A DNA stretch of 64,000 bases from a virus. This document shows, one piece after another, positions 16,625-24,479 of the stretch. Below the pieces are notes generated by a model that was not told the DNA's origin, made no database searches, and was given only the letters and a program-made list of their open reading frames with translations. A program made the position numbers and the translations under genes. The stretch's first letter is position 1; each line of letters begins with the position of its first letter. Location of the stretch: the IMG/VR virus record IMGVR_UViG_3300046675_000234, positions 1-64,000 of that record. One strand, given 5' to 3'.

Positions 16625-17167
16625 GGTCTCCACTTCCTGTCCGGCATAGCTGGAACCGGTGAGGTCGATGACAAGGGACGGCGTATTGGCCGCCTCGACG
16701 GTCTGCCAGGCCCCCAGGCCCGGAATGCGCGGGTCCAGGGTGCCGAGCACATGCTGGATCGCGGCGGGGTAGAACTTGCCGTCCGCCCGCTGGTACTGCT
16801 CCACGATCCGGGCCGACACGCCCAGGTACGGATTCTCGCGCAGGACTGCCTCACCGCGCTCGGTCGGGTCGAGCACCATCCACAGCCCGTCCGGCTCGGC
16901 CTCGAACCCCACGACCGTGCCCCGGTGCCGCTCCGGGTCATTGGTGTGGGTGTTGCCTGCGTCTGCGAGCTGGAAGCTCACCTGGTCGTACGCCTTGTCG
17001 TTGAAGGCGTTCGCCAGTCCCTGGAGGTAGTGCGGGGTGAAGTGCAGGGTGCGGCCCTGGTAACTGATGTCGCCTACCGGCAGCACCCGCTTGCGCCAGA
17101 GCTTGCTGGACATCTCGATCGCGTTGCCCCGGTCGAACGGGGTCAGCAGGGCTGCGAAGGCACCCAT
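15965..17167 (-). CDS. Fused capsid maturation protease and scaffold (Mu I-like)
   Basis: Product is 400 residues. The first ~170 residues resemble Mu I-like prohead proteases: PVGDISYQGRTLHFTPHYL, NTHTNDPERHRGTVVGFEAE and NPYLGVSARIVEQY, with the Ser of GVSARI as a candidate nucleophile. The rest (about 190-400) is acidic, Ala/Leu/Glu-rich and coiled-coil-like (LSDEELADLIDALGDDELAE), as expected of scaffold. In phages of this type the protease cleaves the scaffold from the procapsid after assembly. An internal ATG at 16624 with a ribosome site may also make a separate scaffold (see the nested entry). Confidence 0.75.
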   Translation of the reverse strand: MGAFAALLTPFDRGNAIEMSSKLWRKRVLPVGDISYQGRTLHFTPHYLQGLANAFNDKAYDQVSFQLADAGNTHTNDPERHRGTVVGFEAEPDGLWMVLDPTERGEAVLRENPYLGVSARIVEQYQRADGKFYPAAIQHVLGTLDPRIPGLGAWQTVEAANTPSLVIDLTGSSYAGQEVETMPELNAQQQANLNRLLNLDPAALDRLLGAQAPSAPPAPNGNGTAPADDDELSDEELADLIDALGDDELAEIEAGMDAETLAGAGVTGLSVEAQMAIDLANSRADETERQLAVFQTRYEVSAFDAEKRKLADLGVPPYITDLARPLLQGSGHTVDLANGQRADAGQVMRKVLTEYARMAQMLNLDVELGSPMDEPPGAGPSAEQTERTDTINRAKSQMGL

Positions 17168-17171
17168 CTGG

Positions 17172-17804
17172 CTACTTGCCCCCGAAGTTCTGTGCCCGCT
17201 TGGCGAACATGTGCGCCTTGTCGTGGGGCCAGCCCTTGCCCTTGAGCTTCTTGCGGATGCTCAGGCCCTTGGGGGTCAGCTCGCCGTCCTTGCTGTCGTC
17301 CTCATCCGGCTCGCTGTCCCCGCCGTTGGCCATGGTGACGCGCGGCCCGTCACCGGATGACCGGACTGGCGTGGCCAGCGCACTGATAGCGGGCACCCCG
17401 TACTGCGCCATCAGCGGCGTCTGCTCGGGCGGCGGCTGGAGTCCGGTACCGGGGTGACCGGGCGTGGTGGTGCCGCTGTTCCACAGCCCCAGCAGCTCGC
17501 CCAGCGCGCCGCGCTGGTGCGGGTGCGGCCGGGCCGAGAGCTTGCCGCCGTAGACCGACCGCCAGCCGTCCTCGTTCCTGATCTCACCGATCAGCGCGCC
17601 GCCACGACGGTGCCGGATCGACGCGCCGCCGGTCGCGCTGCGGCTCACCAGGATGTCAGCGGGGGAGGTCACCGGGTAACGCGAACTTGCCATCTCGACG
17701 CTCCTGCTGCCCCTCGTGCGGGCAGCAATGAACGCGGCCAGGTGCTCTGGATTCCCGGCTCCGCGCACAGCCAGCGCAGCGACAGCAGCTTGACGTGAGG
17801 CCAT
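17172..17804 (-). CDS. Capsid-region protein with GAxNPxxLAAFI and PHDKAHMFAKR motifs
   Basis: Product is 210 residues from ATG 17804 (GGAGG 4 nt upstream). A TTG seven codons earlier was rejected because the ribosome site lies inside it. The N-terminus has GAGNPEHLAAFIAARTRG, like GARNPGALAAYIGRKKYG in the 24449-25837 protein. A beta-like middle (PADILVSRSATGGASIRH) and a Pro-rich linker lead to an acidic stretch. The C-terminus KGWPHDKAHMFAKRAQNF matches a KAxxxA(R/K) motif found at the ends of two other capsid-region proteins. It lies just upstream of the protease gene. It is probably packaged in the head. Confidence 0.6.
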   Translation of the reverse strand: MASRQAAVAALAVRGAGNPEHLAAFIAARTRGSRSVEMASSRYPVTSPADILVSRSATGGASIRHRRGGALIGEIRNEDGWRSVYGGKLSARPHPHQRGALGELLGLWNSGTTTPGHPGTGLQPPPEQTPLMAQYGVPAISALATPVRSSGDGPRVTMANGGDSEPDEDDSKDGELTPKGLSIRKKLKGKGWPHDKAHMFAKRAQNFGGK

Positions 17805-17885
17805 GACGCCTCCAAGATTCAACGTCTACTTGAAGGCCATCGTAGGCTCACCTGGCCGAGAACGCATGACCCGGCACGGTAAAAC

Positions 17886-18011
17886 TCAGGATTGCTCGTG
17901 CTCGTTCACGCTCGCCGTGGCAAAATCCTCGGCTTCTTCCTCGTCAATTCCTGCCTGAACCAGGGCCTCGGTGAGGATGTCGATTACTTCCTGGCGTTCC
18001 TCCGGGCTCAT
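17886..18011 (-). CDS. Small acidic protein
   Basis: This 41-residue ORF runs from ATG 18011 to TGA 17886, beginning MSPEERQEVIDILTEALVQ and continuing as an acidic helix (GIDEEEAEDFATASVNEHE). It starts just after the stop of the upstream 18014-18895 gene. Its composition is unlike a random reading of this GC-rich DNA. No function was recognised. Confidence 0.5.
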   Translation of the reverse strand: MSPEERQEVIDILTEALVQAGIDEEEAEDFATASVNEHEQS

Positions 18012-18013
18012 GG

Positions 18014-18895
18014 TCAGACCTTCTTGATGAACTCGACTATGGGCTGGATGATGAACGGCAGCGCAGAGGTGAGCAGGGCGATCAGGTCCGGCACGCCCAG
18101 CCGGGACTCGACGTAGGCGGCGATGAATCCCGCCACGGCACCGCCAGCCTCGATGGCCAGCTTCTTTGCCCTCCGCTGGCCTTCCACGGTCTCGTGCGCC
18201 GCGTTCGCTGCGGCTATCTTGTCGGCCACGACCTGCTGGGCCTTGGTCAGCACCGCCTGCGCCTTGGCCGTAGCCAGCGGCTCAACCTGCGTCTTCAGGA
18301 GCTGCTCGTGGATAAGTTGCTCGCGCCTGGTCGGCTGCACCTTGCCGGATACCTGGAACGCGACCTCAGCCGCCTTGTTCTCGGGTGCGATGTCAGCCGG
18401 GATCTTCGCCGCGATGGCTGCCGGGATCTTCTGCGCTTCCTCGCTCGCCGCCTTCTGCGCTTCCTCGCGGGCGATCCTGCGCATCTGCGCTTCCTGCATC
18501 CGCTTGATCCTGGCCTGGCGGGACCGGGATGTCACCGGCTCCTGCGGCGGCCTGTACCCGGCCCGAGAGCCGGGACTGCCGCCGCCAATCCACTTGCCGC
18601 CCGGACCCCGCCGCTCGTGCATCCAGGCGTCACTGGCCAGCTCGACAAGCTGGCTGACGAGAGTGTCTCCCGCGAGCTGCTGAAGGATCGTGTCCTCGCC
18701 GTTCACAGGCCCAGTATCCAGCGTCCCCGCCAGCCTGTGAAGCATCGTGCCCGCATCCTGGATCTCGGTCAGCTCATCACCGGTCGCGGTGCTGGCCAGG
18801 CCGCGCACCTGCTGGATAGCGGTCTGCACCCGGCCCGCCGGGTCCTCCCAGGCCCACCGGGCAATGCTCAGTGCCTGCTGTCCGCGTGGCGTCAT
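18014..18895 (-). CDS. Capsid-region coiled-coil protein with RGPGGKW module
   Basis: Product is 293 residues. Residues 1-80 are helical (ARWAWEDPAGRVQTAIQQV). At about 87-102 is LASDAWMHERRGPGGKWIGG, which resembles the RDxxGRW modules of the neighbouring polyvalent protein. From about 125 to 245 the protein is a long charged, Ala/Lys/Glu-rich coiled coil (RIAREEAQKAASEEAQK). The last 45 residues are hydrophobic (GGAVAGFIAAYVES, LIALLTSALPFIIQPIV) and could insert in a membrane. The start overlaps the upstream stop by 4 nt. It is possibly an internal head protein ejected with DNA. Confidence 0.55.
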   Translation of the reverse strand: MTPRGQQALSIARWAWEDPAGRVQTAIQQVRGLASTATGDELTEIQDAGTMLHRLAGTLDTGPVNGEDTILQQLAGDTLVSQLVELASDAWMHERRGPGGKWIGGGSPGSRAGYRPPQEPVTSRSRQARIKRMQEAQMRRIAREEAQKAASEEAQKIPAAIAAKIPADIAPENKAAEVAFQVSGKVQPTRREQLIHEQLLKTQVEPLATAKAQAVLTKAQQVVADKIAAANAAHETVEGQRRAKKLAIEAGGAVAGFIAAYVESRLGVPDLIALLTSALPFIIQPIVEFIKKV

Positions 18896-21800
18896 GCTGC
18901 CCTCTCAGCCATCTCGCGCTGCTTGTCGGCCACCTTCTGTATTGCCACGGCCCTGGCCGCGCCGAACGCCTGCTTGGCCGCGCCCTCGGGATTGCCGGTG
19001 TTCCACTGGTGGAGGATGGCATCCGCGATCTTCATCGTCAGGTCATCCATGAACGTATTGTCAGCGCGCAGCTTCGGGTCCTTGGTCATGGCGTAGGCGA
19101 GCTGCTGGGACATGATCCCGAGCTTGCCAGCCGCCCCCTGGCGGTTGACCTCATCCGTCAGCTCGACTATCCGCGCATGACCGGCCTTGTTGCCGAGATC
19201 CTGGATGCCTTCCTCCCTGGCGATCTGCTGCACCCAGTCCTGGGCGTCCTTGGTCTGGGTCGGGTAGTGCTTCCAGCCGTTGCCGTTGGCAATTTCCTCC
19301 GGGTTGTCGATGGTCACGGCCATCTCGTGCACGGTATGCCCTGGGAATCGTGGCGTCGGCCGGTCCCCGATGCCTATCTGGTCGAAGAACTCGGCCGCGT
19401 GATGGGTCGCGCCCAGCTCGGTGAAGCCTTCCTCGATCTGGGAGATGGCGAAGACCTGGTACGCCTTCTTGTTGTCGGCAGCGGAGCCCTCCGGGACCGC
19501 GCCGTGGAACGTCTCATGCAGGATCACCTCGAACGCATCGGGCTGCTTCACGTCACCGGGCAAAGACATGTCGTCCTGGAGCGCCTGGGCCACGTTGGAG
19601 GCGACACTCATCGTGCCGTCCCACTCCATCTCGGCCAGGACTTCCTTCTGCTCGCTGTACAGGAATAGCTTGACCTTGCCGTTCCACTCTTCGTGACTGC
19701 CGCCGATCGCCTTGGGCACGAACTCGGCCGCCGGGGTAGCCACCCTGGCGACCGCAGCCTTCAGCGCAGGCTCATTCGCCATCGGAGCGCCGACAAACGG
19801 GTCAGCCGCCGCGCGGATCAGCTTGTGGAGGTTCAGTTGCTCGCGCTGGCCCCTGGTCCACCGGCCCCGGCGGTCGCGCAGCTCGTCCGGGTTGAAGTGG
19901 GGAGCGAACTGGAAGATCTGCCCGCTGATAGTAGGCGGCTCGTCCTCCCCCTCGTCATCCTCGGGCTCGGGAGCCTGGACCGCCTCAGCCTGGGAGCGCC
20001 ACTGGCCGGGACCAGCGAAGTGGACGGTATCCGGTGTCGCCATCGCCGCTCCTTCCGCTACGTGAGGTGGCCAGTAACCGTCGCCTGTCCTGAAATGGTA
20101 TGCGCCCCCGATGGCTCTGGTGTACGCACCGATCGCCTCGACTTCCTCGGGGGTGTCCACTACGGCTACCGGGTCGATGTCAATCCGGTTCAGGTCATCG
20201 TCGTGGAAGATCCCCAGGTAGAAGCCCCGGCGCTCCAGGGCGGGCCGGAACTCGTCCTTAGCCTGGTCCATGGCCCGGCTGAAGTCGGGGTAGCTGGCGT
20301 GCTCAGGGATGCTGATCGAGTGCATGCCCCTGGGCTTGACCGACAGGGCGTACTTGTCCGCGCCCTGCGGCAGCGCTGAGCCGGTATGACCGTCGATCGT
20401 GCCGCCGCCCCACGGCTTGCGCACCTCGGCGTACATGTCGCCCTTGATCTCGGGCCAGTACTCGTCCATGCCGTGGATCGGGGAGCTGTCCCGCTTCATT
20501 TTGTCGATCATCTGGTTGCCCTTGGCGGCAATGTGCTGGTACTCGTCAAAGCTGACCGGGCGGCTGTTGCCGCGCGCCTCGGCGGCGGTGATCACCGGCC
20601 GGACCCGCTGAGACTTCCTCGGGCCTGGCATCAGCGACTCGGCGGCCTTGCCAGCCCCGGTGCCGGGCACCTTGACCCAGCGGCCCTTATCATCGCGGGG
20701 CTCGGCCGGGTCGAACCGGAAATCGAGCACCTGGGCGATCAGCAGCTCGTTGGCCCACGACTCGGACATCGGGCCGGTGGTGCCGGGGATCAGCTCGTAC
20801 TTGTGCCGCGCGGCCTCGGCCTGCCAGCGCGTCCAGGAGTTGCGCAGCATGGTGTTCCGGCCCTTGGACAGCCGCCGACCGCCCCGGCTGGCGGTCACAG
20901 TCTCGGCCTGGCCGATGTGCGCCTCGTCCTCGGCCTCGTTGATCCGCTGCTGCCGCAGCCAGGTGATCGCCTGGAGCTGGTGAGGCGAGACCGGCGTGCC
21001 CCGCTTGCTGATCTCCAGGGCGGCATCGCGGTAGGTGTCGGCCACGTACTGGTAGTAGCGGTCGTGGCCGATCGGGGCCTTGTCGGCTTCCTTCTTCGGG
21101 ATGCGCTTGCCCATGGCCACGGTCATCGCGTGCCGGTCGATCACGACCTGGCCGGACGTGTCGCCGGGCTCATCCCCGCCGTACCGGATCAGCCGGGCGA
21201 ACGCCTTGGTCTTGGAGCTGGAGTTGGCAACGTCGGCAGCCTCGCCGTCGATGGCTTCCTGGGCGTTGCGCTGCATGGACTGGGTGATCATGCCCTCGCC
21301 AGGCCCGAGCGCGCGGCCGAGATCCAGCGACCGGTCGGCATTGAGCATGTTGACGGCCCAGCCGGTCTGCGGCGACAGCGCGGCGATCACGCCCGCGTTC
21401 TTCTCGATGTCGCCGTGGTCCATCTTCTTGGCCAGGTTGTGCGCGTCGGCGTACCAGCGCATCCCCTGCGCCCGCTCCTGGGCGTCGGAGTCGTCGTAGG
21501 CGGCCACGATGTGCGCCGCGCTGACCGGGTTGGCCTGGAAGAACGGGTGATCACCGGGCATCTTGTACGTGGCCCGGCTGCTGCGCAGCCGCTCGGGGTC
21601 CGGCTTGACGTAGCCAGCCCCGGTCTTCGTCCACCGGCCGCGCACGTCGCGCTTCTCGAACGGGTCGAACTTCCAGCCCAGCTCCATCGGGATGGCGCTC
21701 TCCACCAGCGTGGAGTTGCCGAGCGGCCGGGCCTCGATGCCCATCTGCTGGGCGAACTGGTTGGCGTACGGGATGGCCAGGTGCACCGGCAGGTTGATCC

Positions 21801-22638
21801 GCTGCACCTCGATCTCGCGTGGCCCGTTGCCGCTGAAGGCCAGCGCCTCATCAGACGCCCAGCGGTGGTGCCCGTCGATCACGTAGTTATCGCGCGTCAC
21901 CCATATGGGCTCCTTCAGCATGTGCCGGACCTTGGCGTTGCCGCTCTCGGCGGCCTTGGTGATCCCGGCAACGGTGGCGGCGGTGAGCTGGGTCTGGGTG
22001 GCGCGCAGGTTACCGGCCGGTACGCGCTCGTTGCGGACGTCGATGCCGTCGCGCCTGAGCTGGGCACGGAACTCGGCGTCCAGCTCGATGAACTTGTTGG
22101 CCCCGCCCGCCAGCAGGGCGGCCTCGGTACCAGGCAGGGCCGGGCCGTTGAGCTGCGGCATGGCGGTGCGCGGGATGCCCCTGGTCTGCTCGTTGAACAG
22201 CCGGGTGCCCCGCACGCTGATGTTGCCCAGGTCCCAGCCCGGCTCATGACCCCGGCTGTAGCCCTGCGCGGTGGCCTGCCGGTCCACCTCATCGAGCAGC
22301 GGCTTGATCTCGGCCGGGCTGTTCAGCCGGACATGCTTGCCGCTCGCCATCAGCGCCACGGCCCGGCCCATGTCGCCCGCCACGTCGATCGGGTCGGCTG
22401 CCGTGCCGTCGCCCTGCGCCCGTCCGGGCTGCTCCAGCGGCTTGCGCCCGTCCGCTGGCTCCATCGACGGCACCAGCGGGTCGTAACCCATGAACTTGCC
22501 CTGGTAGCCGTGCCGTTCCTGGCCGGGCTCGCTGGGCACCGTCGCGCCGTGCGTCCACCGGCCGCGCGTGTCGCGTTCCTCGTGCAGCCAGCCGGTATGC
22601 GCGAGGTCCGTGGTGAACCACTCCAGCAGCTCGGTCAT
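18892..22638 (-). CDS. Polyvalent capsid-associated protein: ParB-like, glycosylase-like, unknown and HExxH peptidase domains
   Basis: Product is 1248 residues with four modules, each opened by an RDxxGRW motif at about 22-28, 330-336, 648-654 and 921-927. Module 1 has a ParB-like core (VIDGHHRWASDEALAF, about 250-265). Module 2 has AGVIAALSPQTGW, QVVIDRHAMTVAMGK and PHQLQAITWLRQQ, a pattern seen in phage domains related to HhH-GPD glycosylase folds. Module 3 ends in FHDDDLNRIDIDPVAVVD with no clear function. Module 4 holds HETFH (about 1041-1045) and a downstream Glu (EEGFTELGATHH, about 1067), giving a zinc peptidase. Multidomain polyvalent proteins of this kind are known to be delivered with phage DNA and to act on host defences or DNA. 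Delivery here is inferred from location between portal and capsid genes. Confidence 0.75.
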   Translation of the reverse strand: MTELLEWFTTDLAHTGWLHEERDTRGRWTHGATVPSEPGQERHGYQGKFMGYDPLVPSMEPADGRKPLEQPGRAQGDGTAADPIDVAGDMGRAVALMASGKHVRLNSPAEIKPLLDEVDRQATAQGYSRGHEPGWDLGNISVRGTRLFNEQTRGIPRTAMPQLNGPALPGTEAALLAGGANKFIELDAEFRAQLRRDGIDVRNERVPAGNLRATQTQLTAATVAGITKAAESGNAKVRHMLKEPIWVTRDNYVIDGHHRWASDEALAFSGNGPREIEVQRINLPVHLAIPYANQFAQQMGIEARPLGNSTLVESAIPMELGWKFDPFEKRDVRGRWTKTGAGYVKPDPERLRSSRATYKMPGDHPFFQANPVSAAHIVAAYDDSDAQERAQGMRWYADAHNLAKKMDHGDIEKNAGVIAALSPQTGWAVNMLNADRSLDLGRALGPGEGMITQSMQRNAQEAIDGEAADVANSSSKTKAFARLIRYGGDEPGDTSGQVVIDRHAMTVAMGKRIPKKEADKAPIGHDRYYQYVADTYRDAALEISKRGTPVSPHQLQAITWLRQQRINEAEDEAHIGQAETVTASRGGRRLSKGRNTMLRNSWTRWQAEAARHKYELIPGTTGPMSESWANELLIAQVLDFRFDPAEPRDDKGRWVKVPGTGAGKAAESLMPGPRKSQRVRPVITAAEARGNSRPVSFDEYQHIAAKGNQMIDKMKRDSSPIHGMDEYWPEIKGDMYAEVRKPWGGGTIDGHTGSALPQGADKYALSVKPRGMHSISIPEHASYPDFSRAMDQAKDEFRPALERRGFYLGIFHDDDLNRIDIDPVAVVDTPEEVEAIGAYTRAIGGAYHFRTGDGYWPPHVAEGAAMATPDTVHFAGPGQWRSQAEAVQAPEPEDDEGEDEPPTISGQIFQFAPHFNPDELRDRRGRWTRGQREQLNLHKLIRAAADPFVGAPMANEPALKAAVARVATPAAEFVPKAIGGSHEEWNGKVKLFLYSEQKEVLAEMEWDGTMSVASNVAQALQDDMSLPGDVKQPDAFEVILHETFHGAVPEGSAADNKKAYQVFAISQIEEGFTELGATHHAAEFFDQIGIGDRPTPRFPGHTVHEMAVTIDNPEEIANGNGWKHYPTQTKDAQDWVQQIAREEGIQDLGNKAGHARIVELTDEVNRQGAAGKLGIMSQQLAYAMTKDPKLRADNTFMDDLTMKIADAILHQWNTGNPEGAAKQAFGAARAVAIQKVADKQREMAERAA

Positions 22639-24473
22639 CAGGCCGCCTTGGCGCGGGCCTGCTTCTCCAGCTCGCCCGCCTCGGCCTTGCCAGCCGCCGC
22701 CCGGACCTCGGGATGGACGTGCCCGCCACCGCGCGACCAGCGCCGGATCGCGGCCCGCGCGATGGCGTACGCCTTGCCGGGCGGCATGCCGCGCTTCTCG
22801 ATCAGCGCCTTGACGATCTGCTGCTCGTACGGGGTGTGGCCCATGCCCTTGACGTGGTAGAGCCCCGGCCCGCCGGGCTTGCCGCGCGGTGCTGGCGTGA
22901 CGCTCAGCCTGCCGGTGTTGGCGCTCAGCTCGGTGGCCATCTGGACCTGCTTGCTGCGGGCCTGGGCCAGCACCGCCTGCGCCTTGTTGTGCTGCGGCCC
23001 GCCCTTGCGCAGCTTGCCGTACAGCTTCTGCTTGCGCGTGTCCCCGCCGAACACCTGCGTGAAGCCCTCAGCCTCGCGCTTGGACAGGTGCCTGCCGAAA
23101 GGGCCGGTGATACCCGGCACGCCGGTCATCGCCCGGTTGCGCTCAGCCTGCTTGCTGACGTGGACCCCCTTGCCGCTGCCCTTGGGAGCGAACAGGTTCT
23201 GGAGGCCCTTCGCCTCACGGTGGGAGACGTGGCTGCCGACCATGGCCCTGGCAGCCGATCCGGGCTGGAACTCCCCGTGGCTGAGCTTGCCCTTCTCACC
23301 GGGCATGCCACCGCCCATGACCCCGGCCGCGTCCCGCAAGGAGCGCCTGATCTTGTCGGCCTCCAGCTTGATCCAGCCGTGCCGGTAGCGGAAGGCCAGC
23401 TCAATGGCGTTGTCTATGTTCTCCCAGGAGTACCCGATGGTGGTGGTCAGCTCGCCGGGGTGCCTGACCGTGGACGGGTAGTAGCCGGGGCCGTGCTTGA
23501 TGCCGGGCTGGCCGGTGCCGATGGAGCGCGGTGCCCGCCAGCTCTCGTCCTGGGCGTAGGTGCCCCTCGGCACACCGGACAGGCTGCGGCGGATGCCGAC
23601 GACAACGGCATGGCTGCCGGTGCCGCGTGTCGCGCGCTCCGCGACCGACAGGTGCACCCGGACGCTCTTCATGTCCCGCTCGCCCAGCGCCCGGCCTGCG
23701 TTGTGCAGCGCGTTCGCTGCGATATCGCTGGTTGACCGGACAGATTCCGCTGCTGCCATGATGGCCCGGATGTGGCCGAAGTCACCGGGCTTGCCGGTGT
23801 AGTCGAGTTTCTCCGACCGGGCGTGGTGGCCCGGAGCACCGCGCCGTGCCTGCTCCGAGACGCCCAGCGCCCGGACCAGCCCGGCCCGCTGCGCCATCCG
23901 CATGCTGGCCGTGTTCCGCATCATGCCGGGGATGCCCTGCCACCGGCCCCAGCGGTCGCGCGGCTGTGCCGGGTTGAACGCCAGCTCGACCGCCCCGCCG
24001 TCCTCGTTGGCGAGCTGCCGGATCTGGGTGGTGAGCGCGGCGATCATCTGGGTGATGATGGCCGCCGCCTCCTTGACGGTAAGAACATGCCCCTTGGCCG
24101 GGGCCTTGCCAGCCGGTGCCCCGGCCTTGGCCTGCTTAGCCGACGTCGCCGCCGCGCCCTTCTTGGCAGGGGTCGAGCTGGCCGACTTGCGGTGCACCAC
24201 GGCCTTGCCGGTGGCTGCCGCCGTGGCTGCCCGCTGGGCCTGCCGGGCGGTGAGCTGGTTATGCTCCAGCTCGGCCAGGATCTTGCGCAGCGCCTTGATC
24301 CTGGCCGCCAGCGCGGCCTTCTTCTGCTGGCTCGCGGTCGGCGGCGGCTTGCCCTTGGCCGCTGGCTGGCTACCGGGCGGGGCGAACTGGCCGCCGGTAG
24401 CGGCACCGGCTCCTACGCGGGGCTGGGCCGGGTTGAACAGCTCGATGGCTAGCTCAACTGAGCCCCAGCCGGG
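22638..24473 (-). CDS. Capsid-region multidomain protein, -1 frameshift extension of the 24449-25837 gene
   Basis: The frame is open from 24473 to 22638 (611 residues), but its first ATG/GTG/TTG is a GTG at 24200. The 91 codons before that look coding. They contain ELAIELFNPAQPRVGAG and ATGGQFAPPG, a module also seen at about residues 160-180 as ELAFNPAQPRDRWGRW. A canonical slippery heptamer (CCCTTTC, 24473-24479) lies in the overlap with the upstream gene, so expression as a 1066-residue fusion ending here is predicted. Later segments include AIELAFRYRHGWIKLE, a central basic region (HVSHREAKGLQNLF repeated as HLSKREAEGFTQVF) and a C-terminal GKAYAIARAAIRRW. It is probably an internal virion protein. 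Independent translation from 24200 is the alternative. Confidence 0.65.
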   Translation of the reverse strand, partial: PGWGSVELAIELFNPAQPRVGAGAATGGQFAPPGSQPAAKGKPPPTASQQKKAALAARIKALRKILAELEHNQLTARQAQRAATAAATGKAVVHRKSASSTPAKKGAAATSAKQAKAGAPAGKAPAKGHVLTVKEAAAIITQMIAALTTQIRQLANEDGGAVELAFNPAQPRDRWGRWQGIPGMMRNTASMRMAQRAGLVRALGVSEQARRGAPGHHARSEKLDYTGKPGDFGHIRAIMAAAESVRSTSDIAANALHNAGRALGERDMKSVRVHLSVAERATRGTGSHAVVVGIRRSLSGVPRGTYAQDESWRAPRSIGTGQPGIKHGPGYYPSTVRHPGELTTTIGYSWENIDNAIELAFRYRHGWIKLEADKIRRSLRDAAGVMGGGMPGEKGKLSHGEFQPGSAARAMVGSHVSHREAKGLQNLFAPKGSGKGVHVSKQAERNRAMTGVPGITGPFGRHLSKREAEGFTQVFGGDTRKQKLYGKLRKGGPQHNKAQAVLAQARSKQVQMATELSANTGRLSVTPAPRGKPGGPGLYHVKGMGHTPYEQQIVKALIEKRGMPPGKAYAIARAAIRRWSRGGGHVHPEVRAAAGKAEAGELEKQARAKAA

Positions 24474-24479
24474 AAAGGG
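24447..24479 (-). promoter_or_regulatory. Programmed -1 frameshift signal: slippery CCCTTTC plus hairpin
   Basis: On the minus strand the zero-frame codons CCT TTC are preceded by C, giving X XXY YYZ with X=C, Y=T, Z=C (24479-24473). Two nucleotides later an imperfect hairpin follows: GGCT, GGG, GCTC, AGTT loop, GAGC, T, AGCC (24470-24447), with the inner stem 9 nt from the heptamer. The zero-frame TAG (24451-24449) lies in the 3' part of the hairpin. After a slip both tRNAs re-pair as CCC and TTT. Confidence 0.75.

Noticed and set aside
20386-22860. 824-codon open frame on the plus strand opposite the polyvalent protein
   Set aside because: It is antisense to a gene with clear domains; its translation is His/Leu/Arg/Val-rich without motifs, as expected for the complement of GC-biased codons.
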